The notes below the pieces were generated by a model. The model made no database searches. It had not been told where the DNA came from and saw only the letters and a list, made by a program, of their open reading frames with translations. From the NCBI RefSeq assembly GCF_047663525.1, contig NC_092613.1, forward strand, positions 955,501 to 1,019,500: 64,000 nt of DNA, in the 5' to 3' direction. This document shows positions 33,965 to 45,000 of this stretch, piece by piece (position 1 is the stretch's first letter; each line of letters begins with the position of its first letter). This DNA is from Anas platyrhynchos. Taxonomy: Eukaryota > Chordata > Aves > Anseriformes > Anatidae. The position numbers were made by a program, and so were the translations under genes.

Positions 33965-36559
33965 CCTGAAATAAGAAAGGAAACAGACCTGCAAGCAACT
34001 GTTACACAAGTGCAGGAAGAGTGACAAAGGAGGGTTTTGAGGCATGAAGTTACTGCAAGGATGCTCTGCTCTTTCCTCACTTCAGTATGAAAAGCACGGC
34101 ACTAGTGGGTGGTCTGTGGTGGTAGTTGTTTTTTTGTTGTTTGTTTGTTGTTTTGTCAGCTCCACCCCACAGTATTTTGCTTGTTCTACTTGTTTTGGTG
34201 TGCCCCCATTCCCTCCCTCAAGGTAAAACATCCCTAGGGGCCATAACTTGCTGTTAGCAAACAAGATCTTGCAAAAGAGTGAAGTTAACATGGCACCACC
34301 TGCACTGGTGTATAAATAGTTCAAATATTTTCCCTCACTTTCCTGTAACTTTCCTGTAAATTGCTGGTCAGGAGATAACAAGTGGAGAAATTTAGGATAA
34401 GAGAGAGAAAGTTGTGTTTCCTATTGCCCTGGAGTTTCTGTTGGTCTGGCCACGGAAACGGAGTACTCAAAATCCTCAGGACACTCAGTTTATACCAGAT
34501 TTATCCTAAAACTGCAGTATTTCTAGGCCCTTGGGATTCTTATCAATTAAAACATACTTTTTCACGCACAGAAGATGCAAAAAAGTGCGTCTACTGCAGT
34601 ATGCAGACAGAGCCAGTCCTGTCTCTTGATTCCTTCTGCCTTCTGCCTGAAGAGCAGCAGACAATCGAGTTCTTGTCTTCAGTAGCTACGGCCTTAACCA
34701 ACTGTGCAGTCTGTCCATTCATACACAGAGGAGGAAAAATAGCGTGGAATAACTCCTCTCCTTTGTGCTAACAGAGGAGGGTACAGCTTCCTCACTCCAA
34801 CCCCACCGAGGCAAACCAGTCAGCAGTGCACGCCAGAGCCTCTGTCTCTTCCCCGTCTCATGATGTGCAGCTGGATCACTCTCCCTTCTATCCCCAGGAT
34901 CGCTTTCAGCACAGTCACAGAAGGGTCAGACTCACAGCTTTAGGAGCCATCAGAAGAGGCTTTCACTCTTCTGCCACCACACCCCCTATACACATGCAAT
35001 TTCACACATGCAAAGAGACACCATGGATTGGGGAGTTGCACAGAGAGGAGACCACACCCGTTTGCCTGCCTGCAGTTTGACACCAGTAGGGAGGTAATTC
35101 CCGTCAGGAGTTTCCATAGAGATGACAGAATATGGCCCTAGGGTCCTGCTGCTTCTTTCAGCCCTAATTCTTCAAATCCATAGGAACGGAAGAAACCTTC
35201 CCAGCCAAGTGCTGCATATCTTGAAGGTTGGAGAACCCACAGCCTTCTGCTTCATTTCATTTTAAAGATCAATCCCAATGTCACTCCCATAGAAGTAGTG
35301 GAAGCCATCTGGCTGGCTTGGCTTTCTTTCCAAAGAAGACCAAATGAGAGTTGGTCACGGGTGAGGATGAGCCCTGACAGTTCCTGCATTTTGGTTCTCC
35401 TGCAGCCCACAAAGCTCTCACTGCCTTGCCTGAATTTGAACCCCTTTGGAACCAAATCTACAGATTATCTCTGTAAATCCAAAACAGCACTTATTCACCA
35501 TGTGAACAACAAATGCCTGGGATGGTTAACAGCACTTAGGTGCAAAAAAGAGCCCCCGCAGGAGCAGGCCCCGGGCCGCAGCTGCAGCCATGGAGAGGAG
35601 CCCACGGGGAGCAGGGGCAGAGAGGGACCTTGGAGGAGGGAACTGTATCCTCTTTTTTCATCGGTGCTGAGATTGAGGATCAGGATTTCGTGGTAGGAAT
35701 TTGTTTAGATGAACCAATTTACCTCCATATGGGTTTTGTATGTTTGTTTCACCTTGTCTTGCAGGACCATCTTGGCTGGGTCTGCAGTGTTGTGCAAAAG
35801 TGAAGTTTTTCACAATAAAGAGCAGCTTTTTTTTCGGGGAAAAGGCTGAGGTGGCCTTCATCAGAGTCTTGTGACCTGAAAATGCAGAAAATGGGTGCAT
35901 GGCTGGCTGGATGGGTGGGTGGGAGTTGGGAATTCAGCCTTGGGATCAGAACTGGGACGTTGTTGGGATAGGAAATGATCAGTGGGATGGGAAGTGATGA
36001 TGGGGATAGGAACTCATTGGGATGGGAAAAATGGGTTTTATTTTTATTGCATTCAATCCACTTTCTTGACTGTGTTGTACAGTATGGCGTTGTTTTATTA
36101 CTATAAAATTATGATGATTATTATTTAATCTTATTAATTAAACAATTTTTATACGTTATTATATTATAAATTATAAATATTAATATTTATTATATTGTTT
36201 TTATTCCTTTTCTACCCTATTAAACTCTCTTTATCCCAGTGCACTGCTTTGGACTTTAGTTTTCCTTCCGAGTCGTTGTGGATTCACTCCGGATGGGGGG
36301 ACATTAGTGAACGCCTGTGTGCTTCAGATCCAAGGTCACCTTTGCCCTCAACTCAAGATACATGTTTGCATCTATTGTCGTGAAACAATGTTAACAACAT
36401 CAACAAAAAAGTTCCCTACTTGCTAGCAGCATCCCTACGTTTGCTGGGGTCTGCTCTGTGCATTTTGAAGACCGTTCCATGCTATTCAGCCCCTTCAGGA
36501 GGAAATGGATGGTTCTAGGAAAATGCGTCTTGACCTGATGCAAAGCTGTGACTCAGCAC
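33965..36559. other. Unassigned spacer, unit 2
   Basis: Unit 2 equivalent of 11531-14126, nearly identical. No gene is recognised. Confidence 0.4.
35551..35634 (+). mobile_element. Rearranged fragment of the LTR-like element, unit 2
   Basis: Unit 2 equivalent of 13117-13200 with the same internal jump. Confidence 0.8.
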
Positions 36560-36763
36560 CCTGCAGCCCCCGCAACCCCTGGCATTTTACCTGCAGCCCC
36601 TCAAACAACTCTGATGTTCCCTGCATCGACATCAACCACTGCGCTGGGACCTGAGGCCCCTCAAACCCGTGTCACTCGCCCTGCAGCCCCTCCAGCCCCT
36701 GGCATGTTCCCTGCAGCACCTCGAGCCCCTGGCATGTTCCCTGCAGCCACTCCAAGCCTGGCA
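36560..36763. repeat. Degenerate minisatellite, unit 2
   Basis: Unit 2 equivalent of 14127-14330. Confidence 0.85.
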
Positions 36764-36805
36764 CAGGCCCTACAGCTGGCTGCGGGGACTATCCAGAAAT
36801 CTGCT

Positions 36806-37717
36806 CCAGAAATACAGTGATGGCAAGGAGCCCTCCACTTCATGCTTCCTTTTTTTTCTAGCTGGAAGCATTCAGAGTTGTCAACGGAATTGGTTTGGAG
36901 GAGTAGGAAAGACAGAATTGCCGGGTTTCTGCTTTCTCCCAGAAACTATCAGACCACAACATGACAGTTGTCTTTCTTTTACGTAATTTTACACCTGGAT
37001 CTTTCTCACTTTTATGAGTGTGGGGTATTCCTTCTTTCTCCCTTTACCTTCCTCCTTCCTTCCTTCCTTCCTTCCTTCCTTCCTTCCTTCCTTCCTTCCT
37101 TCCTTCCTTCCTTCCTTCCTTCCTTCCTTCCTTCCTTCCTTCCTTCCTTCCTTCCTTCCTTCCTTCCCTCCTTTCGTTCTGTCTGTCTGTCTGTCTCTCT
37201 TTCTCTCTTTCTGTCCAGCACTGATTTTATGGCTACGTGTGCATATCCACAGTGTACAGTTTTCTCCGTTCCGTTTCTTCCCTGAGTCTTGCCCCTCTTC
37301 CCTGCAACTGAACAGCATTGCCTTGATCAAGGAAGTGGCAACATGCGGCTTACACAGTAAACTGCTGAAATTACAGCTATAACCATGGAGCACAGCTGCC
37401 GATCAACACAAGACCACCAATCGCTCACATTTCTAAACTGCTCGTCACAATTCTTCCGTATGTAGGCTGTGATGCTGCTCATTTCTTAAGCACCCATCCA
37501 TTTCTTCTCTTCCCAGACCCTCAAGGTGTCCTGGTCAAACCACCTCCCTTCCTCTTGCCCCATCTGGCTCTCCCACCTTCCTTTTCCCTCAAGGCTCAAC
37601 TTTTTTTTTTTTTTTTCAGCATAGGAGCTCCATAGAAGCTGCTGCTGCCCACCTCCGAGTTGACTAGGGCTGAACTACTGAAAAAGAAAAGAAAATCTAT
37701 AAATAAGAGTGAGAGAT
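36806..37717. repeat. Array-internal segment X beside core C
   Basis: Unit 2 equivalent of 14373-15276. Confidence 0.85.
37053..37172. repeat. (TTCC)n microsatellite beside core C
   Basis: About 30 TTCC units, equivalent to 14623-14731. Confidence 0.97.
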
Positions 37718-38123
37718 ATTCAGTATTTCTCTATGTTGTCATTTATTGGTGAAGATGAAAGTCTGCAATTCATGTTCATTACACTAGCATGACAACATGA
37801 CCACAAGGGGGACTGTCTGGTAGTGAAAAGGAACTTCAGCATGGATTAAAAATCTTTGCCTTTCTTTATTCTGAACTGTTTTTCTTATGGCTGCTAGAGA
37901 GAGATTCTCTGCCTTAGAAATAAAACTGCCCAGGCTGTTCTGATAAACCTGTAGGGTTAAGGCACTTCTACCAAAACAGATTTCAAAAGGCAAGAAGTCA
38001 AAAAGCAACAATTCAGTAATCTGTGTACGCTTCTATATTAAGTTTTAAGATCACCTGGTTTATATTTAGTTCACACAAATTAACCAAACATAGCAGCATA
38101 CAACCTAAGAAAAGCTTAAGAAA

Positions 38124-38129
38124 TTTATT
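38124..38129 (-). promoter_or_regulatory. Candidate poly(A) signal, copy C
   Basis: AATAAA on the minus strand about 0.8 kb downstream of the copy C stop, at the same place as in copies B and D. Confidence 0.4.
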
Positions 38130-38938
38130 AGATGCACAGATAAAGTGCTGTAACAGAGAAACTTGTGTAAATCTATTCTAAAATAAATAAGGTACAGTTA
38201 AACCACCTTTGACTCGTTTTAACTCGGAAAGAAATAACCTAAGTTTTAATCATTTGAATTTTAAGGTCAAGGTGAAATATACCATAACTATAACAGTGGT
38301 TGTGATCTGTATCAACTATTTGAGGCTCCTGTTCCTCTTGAGGTCTCCCAGAAACAGGAAGGCTATTGCAAAATGTGTCCATTAGACATAGTTCCTTTTA
38401 CAGAAACATTTTTGTAATAAAGTCTGGTTGCTCAAATACATGTTAAAATATTTAACAAGGAAACAATTTTCTCCTGATCCAGTCAATCTTTTAAACAAGA
38501 CAATGTATTTTTCCTATGACGCAGCCCACAGGAGGGAACAGAAGTAAACATCCTCCTGAACTGAAGACTGTTTTGCTTGAAGAACTAAACTATTGCATTA
38601 TTATATGAGAGCAAGAAATATCCATTTGGGTTATCCCTTTCTCCAAACATGGTGCCCAGTGATACATGTATTTTTGCCTTAATCTCAAAGGCCCATTTGT
38701 CTCCAGGTAAGGTACGTTAAAAAGAGATTCCCTTTAAGCATCTTATCACAAGATCTCTTACTGCCTTTCCATCCGGGGAAGCTTGTGTGTTAAACTGCCC
38801 TTGGAGTTTTGGATGCTACTAGATTTCTGTGCTCTGTTATCCATAATTTCAGGCACTTCGGGGCTAACATGGCTGTTTAAGTCAATGCAATAATATTACC
38901 AATATATTCAACACTCAGAAGAGTCACCACAGTTTCCT

Positions 38939-39003
38939 TCACACACTCAGGATTTCAAATTCTTCTTCCAATTCAAATAGCTTGTCAGTAGATTCAATGA
39001 GTT
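38939..39003 (-). CDS. ATG4A-like: Copy C, terminal coding exon with LIR-like FEIL
   Basis: The last coding exon has acceptor ttacag and encodes [20 protein letters not shown] followed by TGA (38939-38941). The acidic run before FEIL fits the ATG4 C-terminal LC3-interacting motif. Confidence 0.92.
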
Positions 39004-42000
39004 CTGTAAAAAAAGATAAAGAAAAAAATGCTTCTAAAGACATGCCTGATTTTGTTCACTTAAAAAAAAAAAACTTTGAAAGACGCATTCCAGAAAAGTA
39101 CTTTGTAAGAGTGAAAAAAAAAAATCTGTGCTAGCAATTGTATGGCTTGTTTGGATACATGCCTGCTATATATTGCTTGACACTCACAAAGGATAGTTAT
39201 TCTACCTGTGATTATTCTTTTATTTGCTAACGAGGAACATAACATTGCACAATTAGGCTTTTAATCGGTGCCTTACCTGCTCCTGTGGTTGTCACTTCTG
39301 GTTTTGTTGGAGGTATGAAAGGAGGCCAGTGTGGCGGGTGCTTCTGGACCAGCTCAAACATCCGTAGACTCTGCTGCTTTAGAATCTCCTGAGGACAGAA
39401 TGCTTTCATTTTAAAAGCTGGCTCGGGGGACGCTTCAAACACAAAACGTGTCTGCTTAATTGAAAGTGTTTTTTAATTACGCATGTCCATCAGGAAAAAA
39501 AAGTCTTTATACAGACATACTGTGAAATCCAAGCACCATGGTCTCTGTAATACATCCCTAGTTAAAACACATCTGGAAGACAGATCTCTTGAACTGTACT
39601 ACAAATTATCAGTCTTATCATCTTTTGATATCAGCTTTGATATCTGCAAACCTGTAATTTTGTTTACATGTAGCAAGCACACTAGGAATGTACAATATTT
39701 TCTGCTTTTTAAAAGAAAGTTGCTTGCATAGAACTCTCCTCAAGTTTTCTGTTGATCAATAGCACAAAAGACAGATCTATCAGCTCCTCCAAAGGGGAAA
39801 AAAAAAAAAAAAAACGCATCAGATTTTGAAGGACAGGTTTTGGTCAGGAAAAAAGGTGTTCCTGAAGCCAAACACTATTCCTCTTCAAAGAGAAGTTACC
39901 TTCTGTCCTGTATTTCAGTTATTTACAAACTGTTTTCCTTAGATGATTTTTTTTTTTTTTAAATAAATGCCCTTAGAGGTTGATGGTACTTTACATTCAG
40001 ACGTCTGGTGCTTAGCTTAACAGCTGCATGCAGAAACATCCTCAAGTCTGTTTCCTGTGGCAGCCAGCACCTTCTGTTCTCCCTAGATCAGCAGGAGCTA
40101 GAGGCCTGCAGCACTTACAGAATCAGATCTTTAAGATAGCAGGGACTAACAGTCATAATTAGAACACGCAATCTATTATGTCAAACAATAAAAAAGGATC
40201 AGGAAGCAAATCATTGATACATCACTACAATATGGCAGTTAAACCTTAGTCATTTAGTGAGAATTAGAAGTTAAAAGCAAGTGTCACCCAGTAACACCTT
40301 CAAGTGTGGATGTTTACACCCATTTTCCAACTGGCAGGGCTTGTGGCTGGTAAAGTGCTGAACAATTTCCAATTAGCAATTCAGTAGTATTGCCTTACCC
40401 TGATGCTTTAATGCATTCTTCTCCATGGCTCATACAATTTGTATACAAAGGAAAATGCAAAGGAAAATTTTACAAAAAACAGACAATAAAAACCAGACTT
40501 TATAAAGAACAAATCGAGATGCTAAGTTCCCACTCTTACCTTTTGTACAAGACTACACCGGTTATCAAAATCACATTCTTCTTTGCAAAAGAAGCCCTTA
40601 GGGGAAAAAACAAACACACAGAGTTTTACCTTTGCAGATGGTAGGTATGTGGTACCAGCAGGTAAGGCGGTTTGACCTCTGATACAGTAATGCCCTGTAC
40701 GATCAGTAGATATAAGACTCCAAATATGTGGCAGCTCTAGGGAGAGAACCCAAGGGGAGAACAAGGCCCTGCAAACCCCTAACGAAATAGTCAAGCAAAA
40801 AATAGCAGCAGCTCCTGTGTGCTCCTCCATGGAGCGCCACCCAGTTCCTACAGTCCAGGTATCAGCAGAAGCTGAAAACTTGTAGATGATGGACCACCTA
40901 AGGAACATTTCCATTCTGGTATCTATACTGAAAATATTTGCTCTTCATTATGATTTTGTCTGTCTCGTTGCATCATGCCACATTTTGCACAGTTACGTAG
41001 TTAAGTATTAAAACAAAACAAAACAAAAAAACTTTCTAAAAAGCAGCAGTATTAAAAAACAGGTATGTGAATGAATGACAGATACCGGTATCTTTACAGA
41101 TTGTTTAAAGCTTTAGAAACACATCCCACTGGTGACAACTGCCAATCACCCAATCACAGGATACTGGCATGGGATCAGATCCAATTTTTCCAAATACCAC
41201 AGTACCCCCATGACATTTTGGGTGAATTACAAATAATACATTTGTATTTGTAATTTGGGGTGAAATACACTAATTCCACTTAAACATTTTCAACTTATGA
41301 TAGAAAGTAAGTTTAAGTAACTTGTCTAGAGGTGACCAAACATAAAGTAGTGATAGAATAAAACACGTAAACCTGTTTCAGTTCCTTGCTCTGACCATTA
41401 TAATGCCTCTTGAAAGAAGTAAAAGCTGCTCAGTAAAGAAAACAAAGCGAGCTCCTACAGTACAGACAGCTCCCCACTTGCCCTAAGATTCTCCATGTAG
41501 TTATGTACAAACTACTATGTGTTGATCACAGAAGACAGCTTTGTGATCTTGGTTCTGTTCAAGGAGATGCATTGCTGCCCTTACCAATGTAGAGAGACAT
41601 TACTTTGAGATAAAGTACATGCATTCAAGATTTCCTGACACTTACTAAAGCTACTGAAGGGTCCAAATTCATGATCTTCATTCTATGTGGGGCTTCCTGG
41701 CAGTGGAAACTCTCATCGTCAACCGTGCCATTTTCTTCTGAATCTACAAAGCTTTGAGTGGTGTGAGGGTCCAGATAGATCAGCTCATTGCCTGGATGGG
41801 TAAAAGCCGTATGTTAAAAACAAGCAAGTGACATTAATAAGCACTTGGTCCAGAACTGTAAAATAGAAATTAGATTGCCATTGCAGTCAGTATAATCTAG
41901 ACTTTCCAGCTAGGGATTCTTTAAGAGAATCGGAAGGTTTAGACACAGCGTTTCCCACAGGGTATTTAGTATAACTTCCTATTGTCACCTATTACTGTAA

Positions 42001-45000
42001 TTTTTTGGTTGGTTATGTTCTATCTTTGTCACATACTTTTATTTTTCCACGTGAGATCCAGTACTTTTTTTTTTTTTTTTTTTTAATCTCAAGTGTTGTA
42101 AACACTAACATTTGACAGATTAAAAGGTACAGGATGTTCACAGATGCAATCTGTAATCCCATTAGGCATTCATTCAGAAATTGGAACAAAAAAGCCTAAC
42201 TAAAACAGGTTAGGTTTTACAAAAGGACAAAATAGGGTTGCAAAATTTTGGCCCAAAGTGGGGTGAAATCTGAAGGAATGCATTTTAAATTAATTAGAGC
42301 AATACTTAATAACAGAAGGTATGCAAAAGGTGAAAAAGATACTGCTATCAGAAACAGTTTTGAAATACAAGAAAATAAAAGTGACATTTGACCAATACAC
42401 TTGTCAAATGCTATCAGCTATTCTCAGTATGTTGCTCTTGTTGATGTCATCACTTATTTTTACACCTAGCTTTGCTGTTAACTTTCTGCTCCTGTTAAGG
42501 ATCATCTCATACTGTTTCTAAACTCTTTTAGATATGCTTCTTCATTTATTTTATTCTATTCTCATCTTTCTTTACTTCTAGAGGTTCACGCTTAGACCCC
42601 TTACTATTTCCCCTTCAAAAAATGTTCTCTTTTGATCATCTGCACATTTGGAATAAGTTTCTTTTTTCCTTACCTAAAAATCCTATGAAATAATAGGCAT
42701 TATTTGGTTTCCCTCCTAATGCTCCCAAAGACTGTGGCATCTTAAAGCATTCCTAGGAGTTCAAAAGGAATAAAGGAAATTGTCATTCATTTCTTTACTG
42801 ACATCACAGATACCCAAACTTATTTGACAGTAACAAGCAATGAATTGAAAGAAAACCTTACTTTAAATGCATCAATATATACGGGATGTATGTGATTTAT
42901 CCCTAGTCGTAGAGGTATAATAAGCAAGAGGGCTTTCCAGCCTGTGCAGAGTCCTCCTGCCTTCTTGCTTCGGCCAAGAGCACTTCTGTGCAAATGTGCA
43001 CTGCTGTGGGACGCGCTGCTGCTCTGAGGAGGGCACCAGCACATTTTTTCTGCGGGAATAAAACTAGAAATCAGTCAACGCACAGAGGAACACAAAGCAG
43101 ATCTTCCTCTCAGTAGTGAATTAAGCTAGTTTGCCAGGGATCTTTATAGGGCACCCAAGACAAAACGAGCCGGGCATGGCAATTACAGCTATTTAGTAGA
43201 AGTAATTCTAGCAGACAGTATGTGCTGGCACGTCCAAGTGAGACGTTAGATCAATGATTGGGGGATGACAATTTAAGACTGCAGTGACATGTCCTATTAA
43301 TGTTATTAATAGTGTCAAGCTTTGCCTATAAAACGCCAGAGAAATGAAATGGCAGCAATGATGACAGTAGAAATTCTTCAAGGAGCTCTTCACATCCAGT
43401 GATGTGAGCACGAAGTTGGCATCAGGGATCAAAAAACCACAACTGAGTTTGTATGTCCTTCTGCCCTCTTCTTACCCTTGCAAGACAAACCCATGGCCCC
43501 CCAAGTATTTGTTCATGTTTAGATACATGCTGGCAAATGGAGTCAAATCAGAAACTGTTACCAGAAAACTGATGAGGTGTCACTTACTGATGTCTTCAAT
43601 GACCACCGTATTGTCCATAGATACATAAACTGCTAATGAATTCCATTCATCAAATAAAGCAAGCTTCCTAGAAAACATTAAGGTACTAATTAATATAAAC
43701 TAGTTGGATCAAAAGGGTAGCTTTACACTCAGAACCATTTATTTATTTTTTTTTTCTTAAGAAAAAACATCCTTTCTGCATTTTTTAAAGTCTCCACGTA
43801 AGAAAAAGAAAACTTTAAACATTAAATGTTTAATATCTTTAGAAAAATAGGTACTGAGTGGTACCAGGAAAAACATATGCGCTGCACCATGTGCAAACTG
43901 TTTTGTCTTACTGCTAAGTGCAGTGACAGTAACAGTTCAACTACATCAAGTTTATTACTTTTTATTGCACTCGACAGTCTCTGCACTGGGTTCTTGCCCA
44001 ATTGTGTCTTTTCTCATCTGGAAAAGAAAAAAATTCCTATGCCAGTTTTGCAGATTACTTTTTGCTTAAGAAATTCCACTGAATTCAGTGGAATTACTTC
44101 TGCCTGAGCCTGCGTGCACAGCAGAAATGGGGCGTTAAAAGCTAAATCAGCTAAGGGTTTGGGGCACCAAAACTTCAGTGGGAGACAGCAGCACACAGTT
44201 TTATGTCCACTTCTGCAAAATCCAAACCTTTGGGGAAGGGAGCTACACTCTTAAGCTGCACTGGCAGAATTAGCTGTTTCAAATAAGCCAGAAAGAAATG
44301 GGGGTGGGCATTTCACCATGAAAAACTTGGCCATGAAAGATCTGGAGTCCAGGGCATGCTTCAGCTCCCCTCCCTCTTCAGATCATGTGCCTGTTCCAGG
44401 GTGTCAAAGACTTGCTGCTGAGCTCGCAGGACCTGTAGCCTAGCCCCTGCCTGAGGTAAGACACCTCCACGTACCCCTGGAGAACTGAGCAGCCTCAGTT
44501 CCTTTAAGTGTGGCTCCCAGACTATGAGGAGCTGCCCATCTTTATCCAGTAGCCTTGCAGGCAGAACTGCTGCTCAGAAAGGGAGGAATTGCAGCTCAGT
44601 TCCCTCCTCAGCCGAGATGGCTTCTCTCTGATGTTTCACACCACCACTCCGACCTACACGGTGGCACTCTCGACCTGCCAGAGCTGTGCCACTGTGCAGA
44701 AAGGAATATACATCTGTGGTGTGACTGGTGAGGGCATGCAGACGGCATAGCAGGAGACTTTCCTGCAGTTTCTTCTCCTCAGGCTCTTCCTTTATTAAAA
44801 TTTAGAGGTCACCCATTCCCAACTCAGTACCTGCACACCGAGCTGTGGCATGACATTCCATGCTGCACTTGTAAATAGATGGCAAGTACATTCCTGACTG
44901 TGGGACAGGGGGAGATGCAGCCTTCAAAACTCTGCCTGGGCCTTCTCTTGGCTGCCCCAGGGGAGTACGTTCTGAATGAGACTGGTATGATCTCACTTAC

